A stretch of DNA of 64,000 nt, taken from Stieleria magnilauensis. Lineage in GTDB: Bacteria; Planctomycetota; Planctomycetia; Pirellulales; Pirellulaceae. Positions 25,504 to 36,400 of this stretch are shown here, in pieces. Positions within the stretch are counted from its first letter, which is position 1. Every line of letters starts with the position of its first letter. The DNA is taken from the NCBI GenBank assembly GCA_007753675.1, contig CP036432.1:10201381-10265380 (forward strand), in the 5' to 3' direction. A program made the translations under genes and the position numbers. A model generated the notes under the pieces. That model saw nothing but the letters and a program-made list of their open reading frames with translations, was not told where the DNA came from and ran no database searches.

Positions 25504-28092
25504 CTACATGACTCGGCCTATTCGCTTCAATGCAGATCGGGCTTCGCGGCGTACCACATTTGGTACGTCAATCGCATCCAAGTCCTGCGCCTTCAACCAT
25601 CCAACGACTTCTGTCTCGCCGAGATCCGTTTCGACGATAATTTCACAAAGAAAGGTTGAGGACGTGCGGGTCATTCCAAGGCTCATTAGCACGAGTTGTG
25701 TCTTCGACGACGCTCCGAACTCCAGCCAGAGCTTGACCTCCTCCATCTCCTTCAGATCTGTCTCGCTATCCATTTGCTTCGCTACGAATGAAAGTACGTC
25801 GACGTAGCACGAGATATACTTCGGAGCGAGAAACCTCGCTACGGACTCAACCTGTTCCATGACAGAGCGAATCAGACCCGGCAGAGGCGTCTCTCGACCG
25901 GCACGAATCTCCCATGCAATACGCTCACTGATTATTCGCGCAAGCGAATGGCCTCGCATCCAGCTCACCACAAGTAACGCTTGGCCAAACGTGTTCCTCC
26001 GAAATGCGGCTGCCAGTGTCTTATTGATGCGCCCCAAAATCTCAGCGTACTCTGAAACAGCGTCCTCACTCTCTGGCAGTACCGGAGTCAGGTCGTCAAC
26101 CGCCACCCCATCTTGAAGCTTGGTTTCAAAGTACTCGATAAGCCGGAAGAGGCTTGCCGGGGAAATGCCCACGTTTCGCGTCGCTAGGGCAACATCAACC
26201 TTGTCCCATGCCTCAGACTCCTCAATCGCACTGCGCAGCGACATCGTCGAATCTTCGTCAAGAATGTCGAGTAGATCAGTTTCCGCCCACCCCACTTCAC
26301 GCTTGCTAATAATTGACAGGTACGAGAGTAGATGTTCCCATTCTAGGCTTTCTTTCGATCCGTCTGGGAGTGAGGGGTTCGCTGCGAAAATGAGAAATTC
26401 TTTTTTTGAAAGAGTTGCCTTCGTTGCGCGGCTCGCAGTCGATCGCTGGCGCGATGTCGGAGCAGGGACCTTCCACACATTGTCGTCACCCGGATCGACA
26501 CAAATGATATTGCCTTGAAATTCTTTGCCTAGTCGCCCTGCTCGGCCAGCTAAATTCCAGAAGTCTTCTGGCGACATGGGGCTGTTGCCGCCTCGCTTAG
26601 GCCCCCGAACGAAGACGTTGCGACAGGCAAGATTGACACCCTCGACGAGTGTGGAGGTGCATACAAGAAATCGAATGACACCTTCTTTGAAGAGCCGCTC
26701 GATCTCCGAGCGAATTAGTAGCGGCATATTGCCATAATGACATGCGATTCCGTGTGGCAGAACGTCAACCAGGACGTATCGCGGATGAATCGCCTTCTTC
26801 ACCAAGTCCACAAGATCAGTCAGCTCTCTATTAGGCTCGCCCATGCCCTCGCGGGCTTTGATGAGTTCCGCCAGCTGCCGAGCCATCTTCTCAGCGTCCG
26901 CTGCACCATTCGCGTAAACGATGTTGCCACCGCCATCTTTCCCAAGCGCGTAAGCCACAAACGGAAGACGCTTTGATGCCTGACTTGGCCGCTCGGCAAG
27001 CTCAAACGCACCGAGTACTCGCTCTCTTTCTTGATGCCAGACACTCAAGATCCAGTGTTGCGGTTTTCGAAGTCTCTGCCTTGCCCAGAGAAGGTTCTGG
27101 CTGACTGTGACCGTCTCAGAATCCAGATCCACTCGTTCCAAGTAGCCAGAAGCCAACGGAAGTAAGACATCCGGGTTTGAGATAAGGGGGCTAAGAAAGA
27201 GTGCAGTCGAAGGACGATGCTGCAAGACAATCTGCCGAGTCACATGCTCCAGTAAAATACCCCGTACACCATCTCCAACTTTGTGCGCCTCATCGACTAT
27301 CAAGCAGTCGAGCTTCTCAGTTTCTCCAAACGTCGGCAAAAGCAAAGCGGCTCGTTCTTGCGTCAATACATAAACAACGTTCCGCGTACCGCGATCTTCA
27401 ACCGGAGAGGGTATTGAAGAAACAAATGTGTCACCCTGCTCCTGGGAGATACTGGCACGGACGCCTTCCTCAACCTGTCGAATCAACGCACGTGTCGGTA
27501 CGAGATAGACAACAGTGCTACCAGTCCTCTCATTTAGACGCGTTTTGAGCCATTCCAAAACGACAAACGATTTCCCCGCAGAGGTTGGCGCCGAAAGACT
27601 CACGCATTGCGAGGAGTCGATCGCTTTCCAGAAATCTTGCTGAAAACGGTTGAGACGCAGGAAGTCTGCAGACTGAGAGGACACTGACTGGCTAAAGTCA
27701 CGCCCTACATACTGAGCTAATAGGTGAAACGGAAGTCGATCTACGAACCGAGGATCTGCGAGTTCCCGCGATACCGCAAGATTGATGGCTGCTCGATTTG
27801 AGAGCATATCGAGAACCACGCATGCTGCATCGCATTCCACAGATTCAGTTGACCTATGACTTAATACCGCTTGACTAATTCGAAGAGCGGCGGCTTCGAA
27901 TTCAGGCCGCTTTCCTTTTGCGAGAATGCTCGAGCATGTCAACAGGTTTGCCCAGTCATGATCGCTAGATACTCCCTCATCTTGGGAAATAATTGCGAAT
28001 TGAGATGCCGTGTCGAATACGACAAGCTTTTCGTAGGCATGAGCGAAGCCGTCACGAGCGTAAAGTCGGGTCGCCAGGCTACTGGTACTCAT
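25504..28092 (-). CDS. hamB: Hachiman helicase HamB
   Basis: Superfamily 2 helicase, 862 residues. The ~150-residue N-terminus is not conserved motor. RecA domain 1 has the Q-like LNRFQQDFWKAID, Walker A SAPTSAGKSF (168-176) and the DEAH box IVDEAHKVGDG (265-275). RecA domain 2 has LVCTSTLVEGVNLACRN and NLAGRAGRLGKEFQG (motifs V and VI, Ski2-like). A ~300-residue helical C-terminus follows. In Hachiman, HamB senses DNA ends or damage and releases the HamA nuclease. The ATG overlaps the hamA stop by 4 bp, so the two are translationally coupled in the usual hamA-hamB order. Confidence 0.87.
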   Translation of the reverse strand: MSTSSLATRLYARDGFAHAYEKLVVFDTASQFAIISQDEGVSSDHDWANLLTCSSILAKGKRPEFEAAALRISQAVLSHRSTESVECDAACVVLDMLSNRAAINLAVSRELADPRFVDRLPFHLLAQYVGRDFSQSVSSQSADFLRLNRFQQDFWKAIDSSQCVSLSAPTSAGKSFVVLEWLKTRLNERTGSTVVYLVPTRALIRQVEEGVRASISQEQGDTFVSSIPSPVEDRGTRNVVYVLTQERAALLLPTFGETEKLDCLIVDEAHKVGDGVRGILLEHVTRQIVLQHRPSTALFLSPLISNPDVLLPLASGYLERVDLDSETVTVSQNLLWARQRLRKPQHWILSVWHQERERVLGAFELAERPSQASKRLPFVAYALGKDGGGNIVYANGAADAEKMARQLAELIKAREGMGEPNRELTDLVDLVKKAIHPRYVLVDVLPHGIACHYGNMPLLIRSEIERLFKEGVIRFLVCTSTLVEGVNLACRNVFVRGPKRGGNSPMSPEDFWNLAGRAGRLGKEFQGNIICVDPGDDNVWKVPAPTSRQRSTASRATKATLSKKEFLIFAANPSLPDGSKESLEWEHLLSYLSIISKREVGWAETDLLDILDEDSTMSLRSAIEESEAWDKVDVALATRNVGISPASLFRLIEYFETKLQDGVAVDDLTPVLPESEDAVSEYAEILGRINKTLAAAFRRNTFGQALLVVSWMRGHSLARIISERIAWEIRAGRETPLPGLIRSVMEQVESVARFLAPKYISCYVDVLSFVAKQMDSETDLKEMEEVKLWLEFGASSKTQLVLMSLGMTRTSSTFLCEIIVETDLGETEVVGWLKAQDLDAIDVPNVVRREARSALKRIGRVM

Positions 28093-29048
28093 TGATGCAT
28101 TAGCTCATGAAGAAATGCGTTCCGAAACGAGGCGACGCTCGGAAATGGCAAACAGAATAAGTCGATCACGAACGGACTAAGCTCCCGAGAAGTCGCACAA
28201 CGCTGAACCGACTTGGTCCACTGAGGAGCTTGCGTTGCTAACAACGCCCGCACCTCTTCAGACGTCCGCTCTTTTGCACCGCTCGGGTAAGCATCTGCAT
28301 CGAATCCTACGAAACACGCGCCTCTGTATTCGAGCTGGCGAAATTTGGGATGAGAGGGATCGAGGTAGTCCACTAGTGCAGACTCAAGTACCTCGTCATC
28401 CAGGTCCAAGTGGTCAGAGAGGAGGTCGATATCCCGCTCTTGGACGCTCCCACTTCCGCCATCTCCGAGCAAGAAACCTTTCAAACTATCGAGACAGCTG
28501 GATATCGCGGAGGAGTAGTCCGCATACATCTTCGCTTCACCCCAATACACGCAGAGGTTGCTAGTTGTTGGATCGACTGTCATATGCAACCCATCACACC
28601 CGTGATAATGGACCCCGCCGCTGGTCTTGAGGCGCATTTTACAAAGCACCTGCGGAATACGGAGTAGCGACTCGGTAAGCAGAAACAACAACAGCTCCCC
28701 ACCTTCTCCCGTTTTGTCGAGCTTGACGAATAGGTCGCGTGCTTTACGAAAAAGCTTTGCCGTCTCACGCGTCATTCCGGTATCAGCGTCGGTAGCTTTG
28801 GCAGCGGCTATCACTGAACGCGGAAAAGCATAGTCGATTATCGAGTAGACTAGCATCGCGGCGAGATCCTTCACCCTCGGGCGGTCCATCGCGTCACTCA
28901 GCAAATACCGTGTCCTAACTGTAAGTAGACCATCGACGGTATCTTCGACGAGTTGTCCGTGATAAGCATCGAGGTCCTCGACGTTGCCACGCACGATATC
29001 CAGAAAGGCTTCCTCAGTTAGCGCCGGTGCTGTGTCGGCAGATGTCAT
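28089..29048 (-). CDS. hamA: Hachiman nuclease HamA (DUF1837)
   Basis: 319 residues from ATG 29048 (MTSADTAPAL), a usual length for HamA. The DUF1837 core has the PD-(D/E)xK nuclease features: GEGGELLLFLL (Glu118), HYHGCDGLHM (Asp152) and VYWGEAKMYADYS (Glu171, Lys173). In Hachiman, HamA is a non-specific nuclease held by HamB and activated upon phage attack, causing DNA loss in the host cell. Identification relies on these motifs plus the coupled helicase. All catalytic residues are present, so the system should be active. The upstream spacer ends at an IS insertion 238 bp away. Confidence 0.87.
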   Translation of the reverse strand: MTSADTAPALTEEAFLDIVRGNVEDLDAYHGQLVEDTVDGLLTVRTRYLLSDAMDRPRVKDLAAMLVYSIIDYAFPRSVIAAAKATDADTGMTRETAKLFRKARDLFVKLDKTGEGGELLLFLLTESLLRIPQVLCKMRLKTSGGVHYHGCDGLHMTVDPTTSNLCVYWGEAKMYADYSSAISSCLDSLKGFLLGDGGSGSVQERDIDLLSDHLDLDDEVLESALVDYLDPSHPKFRQLEYRGACFVGFDADAYPSGAKERTSEEVRALLATQAPQWTKSVQRCATSRELSPFVIDLFCLPFPSVASFRNAFLHELMHQ

Positions 29049-29293
29049 CTGGCACCTACCGCAGATAGCGATTCTATTCTTATTTCTGTAATTCTGTCGC
29101 ACATGTTGGACAATAAAGGTTATCACACACCAAACGCTGGAGGCGATCAAAATACGACAATCGATCAAACTCAAAAGCTCAACCGGCGACTCCCAACTGC
29201 AATAGGGTCGATATTATGACGACCAAGATCATCGTGGATGCGGGAGACGCTGTAAAGTTCGTGTACGAAGTTTTTTCTCCGTCGGGCTCATAA

Positions 29294-30901
29294 CTGCACT
29301 TTAGGCGAAAAGTTATCGCAGACCGATTGATATTGCCACGAAAAAGGCCCTCAGAGAAAATGGAGGTTACCACACCAATCCACATCTCAAAGGGCCAAGG
29401 ATGGCTAAGCGTAAACGCTCCGGCAGACCACCGCAAGCTCAACATTCTCGCAAATCCACGCCTTCCCAGCACGACAAGCGGCGAAGGCTTGACACACCGA
29501 ATCCGAGTCGCAGACGAACCAAAACGGCAAGCATTCCGCTCAGCGGGACGATCGCAACTTTGGTCGCTTCGATGAGTGACTTGCTTGACAAACGAATCGG
29601 CTTTCGGTTGCCGATCGTTATCGCCGGGGCGATGCTCGCCGGTGGTCGCCGCACTGCCGCCAGTTGGTTTCGCTGCGGCGGCGTTAACGATGATTGGGAC
29701 CGGTTCTACGAGATGCTTCAATCGATCGGGAGAAACACTGTCTCGTTGATGCTGCCGTTGGTTATGTTCATCTTCAAGAAGTTCGATCCCGGCGAGAACG
29801 GTCACTGGACGTTTGCCATCGATGATTCGCCCACCAAGCGATTTGGGCCGTACGTTGAAGCGGCTAACATTCACCACAATCCGACACCCGGCCCTGGCGA
29901 CGGAGATTGGCTTTATGGTCATAACTGGGTTTGCTTGGCAATGGTCCTGAGCCATCCGCTGTTCGGAGTCATGGCGTTGCCGTTGCTCTCGCGACTGTAC
30001 GTTCGGCAGGTTGACATCAACAAGCTGAAACAACGATATGACTGGGACTTTCGTACCAAACACCAACTCGCCATGGAGTTGCTTCGGCAAGTCTTTGGCA
30101 CGCTTCGTGCGCTCGGCAGCAAAGCGAGATTCATTGTTGTGTTCGATGGCGCGTATGCGGCCAGGGACCTTGTGCGCCCGTTGATCGCTGAAGGTGCCAC
30201 AGTAGTCACACGGCTTCGTCGCGATGCGAAGCTGTTCGATCTGCCGGCGAACAAACCGGGGCAGCGCGGTAGGCCTCGCAAGTATGGCAAGAATCGAATC
30301 AGCTTGGCCAAGCGAGCTGGACGCCGAGATGGCTGGAAAGCGATTACCTACTGTTGTCGAGGCGTACAGACGGAGGGACGTTACAAAACGTTCGTCGCGA
30401 CCAGCAAGGTCGTGGGCGGTCAGGTTCGAGTCGTTTTGTTGGAGCATGCCAGTGGGAATTGGGCAGCGTACATCAGCACCGATCCGACGATGAGCGTGGA
30501 GGCAATCTTGCAAACGGTCTCTGACCGTTGGTCGATCGAAGAGCACTTTCACGACGTGAAGGAGATTTGGGGTGCCGGCGAGCAGCAGGTCCGAAACGTT
30601 TGGTCTAGCATTGCCTGCTGGAACTTGTGCGGGTGGATGTACAGCCTGGTTGAATTGGAGTGTTGGGACCTGTCGGCCGAACAGCTGGTTGATCGCAGTG
30701 ACCGACCGTGGGACAATCCATCGCGTCGTCCCTCACACACAGATCGCCGTCGCCGAATCACCCGTGAAATGCTGCGTTCTGAATTTTTGAACGATCTGCA
30801 TCTGGCTCCTGACGAAACAAAAATTCGCGACCGATTCGAACGCTTGCTCGCGTTTGCGGCGTGACGATCGACGACGCTACAGTCAATCACCTAAAGTGCA
30901 G
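29294..30901 (+). mobile_element. DDE-transposase insertion sequence with 8-bp target repeats
   Basis: 1608 bp with imperfect inverted ends CTGCACTTTAGGCG (29294-29307) and CACCTAAAGTGCAG (30888-30901), one mismatch in 14. It is flanked by the direct repeat GCTCATAA (29286-29293, 30902-30909). One intact transposase gene fills it. Family assignment is uncertain (IS4-superfamily type). Confidence 0.9.
29401..30864 (+). CDS. DDE superfamily transposase (IS4/IS701-like)
   Basis: 487 residues. The start is very basic (MAKRKRSGRPPQ) and binds the ends. The catalytic triad appears as FAIDDSPTKRFGPYVEA (first Asp), RFIVVFDGAYAARDL (second Asp) and DRWSIEEHFHDVKEIWGAGEQQ (Glu). There is a large insertion between the second Asp and the Glu. 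The motif IHHNPTPGP after the first Asp recurs in planctomycete transposases of this group. The gene is complete and sits in an element with perfect target duplications. Confidence 0.88.
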   Translation: MAKRKRSGRPPQAQHSRKSTPSQHDKRRRLDTPNPSRRRTKTASIPLSGTIATLVASMSDLLDKRIGFRLPIVIAGAMLAGGRRTAASWFRCGGVNDDWDRFYEMLQSIGRNTVSLMLPLVMFIFKKFDPGENGHWTFAIDDSPTKRFGPYVEAANIHHNPTPGPGDGDWLYGHNWVCLAMVLSHPLFGVMALPLLSRLYVRQVDINKLKQRYDWDFRTKHQLAMELLRQVFGTLRALGSKARFIVVFDGAYAARDLVRPLIAEGATVVTRLRRDAKLFDLPANKPGQRGRPRKYGKNRISLAKRAGRRDGWKAITYCCRGVQTEGRYKTFVATSKVVGGQVRVVLLEHASGNWAAYISTDPTMSVEAILQTVSDRWSIEEHFHDVKEIWGAGEQQVRNVWSSIACWNLCGWMYSLVELECWDLSAEQLVDRSDRPWDNPSRRPSHTDRRRRITREMLRSEFLNDLHLAPDETKIRDRFERLLAFAA

Positions 30902-30922
30902 GCTCATAACCAACAGACGCAA

Positions 30923-30958
30923 AAGAAGAAAAGGTTCCTGAAGAAGAAAAGGTTCCTG
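30923..30958 (+). repeat. 18-bp tandem duplication between two IS
   Basis: AAGAAGAAAAGGTTCCTG occurs twice in tandem (30923-30940, 30941-30958) in the 115-bp island between the DDE element and the IS1380-type element. No gene is visible there. Confidence 0.75.
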
Positions 30959-31028
30959 GACTCAAGAGTTGCCAGGCACCTGGTGGCCACTCTTATGCAA
31001 GGCACCGAAAGCCAGGTGAATTCACTAG

Positions 31029-32876
31029 TCCTCAATCAAGCGAACGCTAGCGTGGATTTTGCGTGACGCTTTCGGATTTTTGAGGCGCAGCAGCACGCTT
31101 GGGAGCACTGCTCCTTATTGGAAATTCGCATGGTATCGTGCTCATAAATTCGCTTCTCTCGGGTTAGGCGTTAGCGGCGGTACCGAAGCATCCGGACTTC
31201 GGCTTCGTTGGTTTCGACGTGTCACGTTCGAAGCGGCATCGCAATATGGTCACTGAGTGTGAACAAGTTTTCGACGCCGAGACGGTATGTCAAAATCCGC
31301 AGCTTCAGTTGACGCGATGAGCGGATGACTTGGGCCGGAATCTGGATCAACGAAGTCAAGAACGTCGAGAACTCCATTTTGATCACACGATCACGAAGGC
31401 GTTTTCGCGTCTTTCTCTGCCCGGGATTCCCTTTGACGCGGACCATCATTCCACTCCAAAGCTTCAGCGTCCAGGCAAGAGAAGCAATCAACATGTACGC
31501 CCAGTTGCTTTCCAGCGAATCCAGCGGCGCGGTCAATGCGTGACTCGCCTTGAGCTGGCTAATCGTGTTTTCCTGATCACAGCGATTGTTGCCGTCTCCG
31601 ATCAGTTCACGCGACTGTTTTTCTTCCTTTGGTTCGTTGCTGATGTAGAAGAAGTACTTTTCGGTGCTGAACAAGAATTGCTGCCCACTCGTGACGTCGA
31701 TGTCTTTGCGAACGGCAACCATCCGGTAGGGACGCTTGCAATTGCCAGGCTGATACGGGAACTCGGCATAGCTTTCAGCACGCAGCTTCTTGTTCTCGTA
31801 GCCGTTTTCTACGACGATTTCCTCTTTGTAGTTGGGTCGTTTTGCACGCGGATTCTCAGAAGTCTTTTTCTGCCGCCGAAGCGGTTTCCATGCTGATTCG
31901 TCGAGGGAGTCGGCAATTGCGGTCAGTGTTTTGTTGGCGTCATAGCCAAACACGAAACGGACATCCTGCGCGTCCCATCGATCGAGATGTTGGGTTGACG
32001 AAAAGTCCGTGTCGCCACGCAACAGGATCTTTCGAAACCCAGCATTGCGACATAGTTCGATCGCCCTGTCAAAGTAGAACGATGAGCCTTCACCGCTCGG
32101 GCGATTGCCGCTGCGGTTGGCCAGGTACAGTAACTCGTTGGTTTCCGCGAGCGTAACGACCAGTGGATGGTAGCCCCATTGTCCTTTGTAGTTGATTCCG
32201 ATGCCCTCTTTCTTTTCACCGCAAGTCTCGACCATCGTGCCATCGGCTTCAATGGTGGCCTGCTCGAAGAACGCATCGGATTGTTGTTTCCAAACCTTCT
32301 TGCGTGCCACGTTGATTCCCTGCATCAATAGCAGTAGCTTGAAGCCATCAAAACGACGGCAAAAGTCACCAGCAGTTGTCGGATCGGGAATCCGTTCAGC
32401 GCCCAGTGCGTCCAGATACGCCTCGTCGGTGCGGCGATGCTCCAAATGTTCGAGGCAGGTCCCACCGGCCAATAGATTCAGGGCAATGTTGAGCACGTGA
32501 TCGGCTTCGTCGTACGGCGCGTGAAGCTTGAACACCGGTGCGGACTGGTTGATGTGCTTTCGCAATCCGAGTTGCTCGACAAGCTGCATGACCATGCCGA
32601 TACCGCCACAGGAAACCGCCTCAACTTTCTCGGCCAGTTCGTACTTTGCCCGCAAGGGGCGAATCATGGGCGTATGTGTCTTACCCTTCTTCTTGTCGAT
32701 ACGTTGTAGAAGAACTCGCTTGCGGCGCAGCAACCGACGGCGTAAGTTGTCGTTCACTCGAAATCCTCCGTTGAGTGAGTGCGTTGAAGTTGTCGTTATC
32801 TCCAATACACCCGCAAAACGCCGAGGGTTTCGAGTTTTTTCAATTTTTCACCATCAAGCGTTCGCTTGATTGAGGA
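31029..32876 (-). mobile_element. IS1380-family insertion sequence
   Basis: 1848 bp with perfect 20-bp inverted ends beginning TCCTCAATCAAGCG (31029-31048 and 32857-32876), flanked by the 4-bp repeat CTAG (31025-31028 and 32877-32880). A short target duplication and this transposase type fit IS1380. One complete transposase gene on the minus strand. Confidence 0.92.
31222..32757 (-). CDS. IS1380-family transposase
   Basis: DDE transposase of about 511 residues. The GTG at 32757 is preferred, six bases after GGAGGA; a TTG 16 codons upstream is the alternative. It has GIGMVMQLVEQLGLRKHIN near the start and DFCRRFDGFKLLLLMQGIN. Catalytic motifs are TIEADGTMVETCG (first Asp), KILLRGDTDFSSTQHLDRWD (second Asp region) and GDGNNRCDQENTISQLKASH (Glu in the C-terminal catalytic segment). 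The late segment SNWAYMLIASLAWTLKLW is the conserved family helix. The frame is intact. Confidence 0.92.
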   Translation of the reverse strand: MNDNLRRRLLRRKRVLLQRIDKKKGKTHTPMIRPLRAKYELAEKVEAVSCGGIGMVMQLVEQLGLRKHINQSAPVFKLHAPYDEADHVLNIALNLLAGGTCLEHLEHRRTDEAYLDALGAERIPDPTTAGDFCRRFDGFKLLLLMQGINVARKKVWKQQSDAFFEQATIEADGTMVETCGEKKEGIGINYKGQWGYHPLVVTLAETNELLYLANRSGNRPSGEGSSFYFDRAIELCRNAGFRKILLRGDTDFSSTQHLDRWDAQDVRFVFGYDANKTLTAIADSLDESAWKPLRRQKKTSENPRAKRPNYKEEIVVENGYENKKLRAESYAEFPYQPGNCKRPYRMVAVRKDIDVTSGQQFLFSTEKYFFYISNEPKEEKQSRELIGDGNNRCDQENTISQLKASHALTAPLDSLESNWAYMLIASLAWTLKLWSGMMVRVKGNPGQRKTRKRLRDRVIKMEFSTFLTSLIQIPAQVIRSSRQLKLRILTYRLGVENLFTLSDHIAMPLRT

Positions 32877-32880
32877 CTAG

Positions 32881-33461
32881 TCTGGTATAAGTTGTAAACT
32901 CTCGTTTGCGTGCACCGACGGCCGACACCGGAGTGCCGATCGAGTTCACCTTATTGGCGTTGGTTTCAATCGGTTTAGCTTTTCAACTAATCAACGAAAG
33001 GCTGAGCCGCTGTTGACGCGCCCAATACAAGCATGATCACTGGAGCAATGACCGCCCACAACCCGCACTCTGGAGGACGCTTGCGAACCGAAGTGGGGAG
33101 GGCGAATGGCAATGGTGATCGTTCGTGGCGGCATCTCAGTTGCTCTATCATTCTGCCCCGAATGATTCTGCCTTCTTTCGACGGTCAGCGTGCTCGCTTG
33201 CAACTCTGCACGACCGTGTTGATAACTCTTACGTACCGCTCGGAATTCTCTGCCATCGATCGTGCGTTGATGGAGACACAATGAATCCATCATCGTGGTA
33301 AATCCGAGGGGGCCAATTTTCATTCGGCCAGCGGATTGGTATTGAGCGCTCTCTGAAACCGGACACGCAACCACTGGTCGGTCTAAGACGCTAGAATCTA
33401 CCATCGTATCATCGGGCAGCGTCATCCTGCCGGCAACAATCAACTGGGCAGTAGGCAGCGA
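32881..33461. other. Gene-free stretch between IS1380 and helicase
   Basis: 581 bp. Overlapping open frames on both strands, none with a recognisable domain or ribosome site. It may hold the promoter of the large helicase gene. Confidence 0.5.
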
Positions 33462-36400
33462 GTGGAACCGGGACTCTACGATCATCTTCTGACAACCGCG
33501 ATCGAAGACGAGATCGCTCGGCTGGGAGATCCCCGATTAACAATGCTCGCGCCGGTGGACCCGGAGGAGGCGCACTCGGCCCTCGCGCAGTTTCTTGAGC
33601 GGTTGATCGCGGGCAGTTTGGCTGCATTTCGTGGGGCCGAGGCCGCTGAGAAGCAACGACAGCTGACCGATAGAATTCTAAGCACGCTCGCAGAAGCGTT
33701 ACATGAGAGCGATGCTGAAGTTCTCAGCATTGCCAGTCCACTGCAACGGCTGATGGCGATTCACCGGTCAGTCGATGGCCTGCCAAACGACAGACCGGAC
33801 AGTCCTCTTTCACGTTGCTCGCTTCTAACGGGAACTCGACTCGACGCGAGCCTGGGAAGCCAGCTTCGCAAAGAAATTGCAACGTGTGATCAAGTGGACA
33901 TCCTCTGCTCGTTCATCAAGTGGAGCGGATTGCGTGTCATCGTTGACCATCTTCGCGAACTCACCGAACGAAATGACGAACTTGCGATTCGTGTGATCAC
34001 GACCAGCTACATGGGTGCAACGGATCCCAAAGCGGTCGCGGCACTGAGTGAATTGCCCCGGACGGAGGTGCGGGTCAGCTACGACACGAAACGAACCCGA
34101 CTGCACGCAAAAGCCTATCTATTCCATCGCAAGACCGGCTTCAGCAGCGCTTATGTTGGCTCTGCCAATTTGTCGAACGCGGCATTGTCCGAGGGACTTG
34201 AATGGACAACAAAAATCAGTCAGTACGAGTTGCCGTATTTGTGGGACAAGATCAGCGGCACCTTTGAAACGCATTGGCAGGATGACGAGTTCCATGCGTT
34301 CGATACCGAGTCACTTCCTCGACTGCGCCAAGCAATTCGCACCGAGCGGAAATCAGAATCCACCCCTGGACTGGCGATCAACTTCGACTTGCGTCCGTTC
34401 CCGTTTCAGGAAGAAATCCTCGACATCATCGCTGCGGAACGCGATGTCCAGAACAAGCATCAGCACCTCATCGTGGCCGCCACGGGAACCGGCAAGACAA
34501 TGATTGCTGCGTTTGATTACGCTCGCGTCGCGAGAGAATGGGGACGCAAACCGCGATTGCTGTTTATCGCTCACCGAAAAGAGATCCTCAGCCAGGCCAT
34601 GGTCGCGTTTCGTTGTGTGTTGCGAGATCAAAACTTTGGCGATCTCCTCGTCGATGGGAATCAACCGGAGCAGCACGAACATCTATTTTGCTCGATCCAG
34701 AGCTACAATTCCCGGAATCTGCGGATGGAGTCCGCGGAGCAATTTGAGTATATCGTCGTCGACGAATTCCACCACGCTGCGGCACCCAGCTACCAATCCT
34801 TGTTGGACCACGTCAAGCCTCGCGTTCTGCTTGGACTGACCGCGACGCCCGAGCGTTCTGATCAACTGGATGTGTTGAGTTGGTTTGGAGGACGAGCAAG
34901 TGCTGAAATTCGGTTGCCGGATGCCATTTCACGGCGACTGCTGTGCCCGTTTCAATACTTTGGGATTTCAGACGCAGTCGATCTTGATGGTCTGACATGG
35001 CAACGTGGCGGCTATCGAGTTGATGACTTGGATCGGCTGTACACCGGCAACGACGTCCGCGCCATGCTGGTATTCGAGAAGGTTGCCGAGACCGTACTGG
35101 ATTTGCAGGAGGTGCGTGGGCTGGGATTCTGCTGCAGTGTTGCTCATGCCGAATTCATGTCTCGCTTCTTCGATGAAAACGGCATTCCGTCGATTGCATT
35201 GTCAGCAAGTTCGACCAACGAGCAACGCAATTCTGCTCAGCAACGGTTGCGCGAGCGCTCGGTCAATTTCATCTTTGTAGTCGATCTCTACAACGAAGGC
35301 ATCGACATCCCCGAGGTCGATACGGTGCTGTTCCTCCGACCGACGGAAAGCTTGACAGTGTTTTTGCAGCAGCTCGGGCGCGGTTTGCGTTTGCATCCCG
35401 AAAAGGAGTGTTTAACCGTGCTGGACTTCATCGGGGCGCAACGCAAAGAGTTTCGGTTCGCCAGTCGGTTTCGTGCACTGAGTGATAAACCGACTGCCAA
35501 ACTTGACCGCGAAATCGAAAGCGGTTTCCCTCACCTACCCAGTGGTTGCGTGATCAAGCTGGAGCGAGTCGCTCAACAACGTGTGCTTGAAAACGTGCGT
35601 GAATCGATTCGCCTGGTGCGACCGCGAATGGTGGGTTCCCTGCGTGATCTGAAGCAGTACTTGGGGAGAGTCCCCACACTTGAAGACGCGCTCGAATATT
35701 TCGACACGACTCTCGATGAGCTGCTCAAGCGAGGGCTTTGGTCGCGTCTGTTGGCAGACGCTGGCTTGATTGATGTGGCGGACGCCCCAGACGAGAAACA
35801 ACTCGCCAAGGGGCTACGTCGCCTAAGTCACATTAACTGCCCGCTGCAAATTCGGGCGATACTGAATTACCTGGAGCGGGACGCCGGCCCGGTAACGGGC
35901 GTGGCTGAGATGCTGCACGTGTCATTGTGGGGGACGCAGCATTCCGAGATGACCCTCGCCGAGGCGGACAAACGCTTGCGAGACAATTTGGTCGTCGTCG
36001 ATGACCTGCGATGTGTACTGGACTATCGATTGAAACACTCGCCATTGATTGCTGGTCGGAATGCGACGGCATTTGAGCCCTTGGCCATCCACGCAGCCTA
36101 CACACGGGACGAAATCTTGGTGGCGCTCGGACATTGGAATTTCAATGATCGGCCAAGCCAGCGTGAGGGTGTGTTGCATCTAAAAGACCGCAAATTGGAT
36201 GCATTCTTTGTGACGCTGCAGAAAACCGAGGATGAGTACTCGCCAACGACGATGTATGAAGACTACCTGATCTCGCACAACCAATTCCATTGGCAATCAC
36301 AGAGCAACACGTCCGAGCAATCACCGACTGGCCAACGCTACATCCGTCACCGCGAGATAGGCTATACGCCGTTGCTGCTTGTGCGTGAGACAAAGAGCCT

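Noticed and set aside
32991-33485. Minus-strand frame between IS1380 and the helicase
   Set aside because: No domain or ribosome site, and it overlaps open frames on the other strand.
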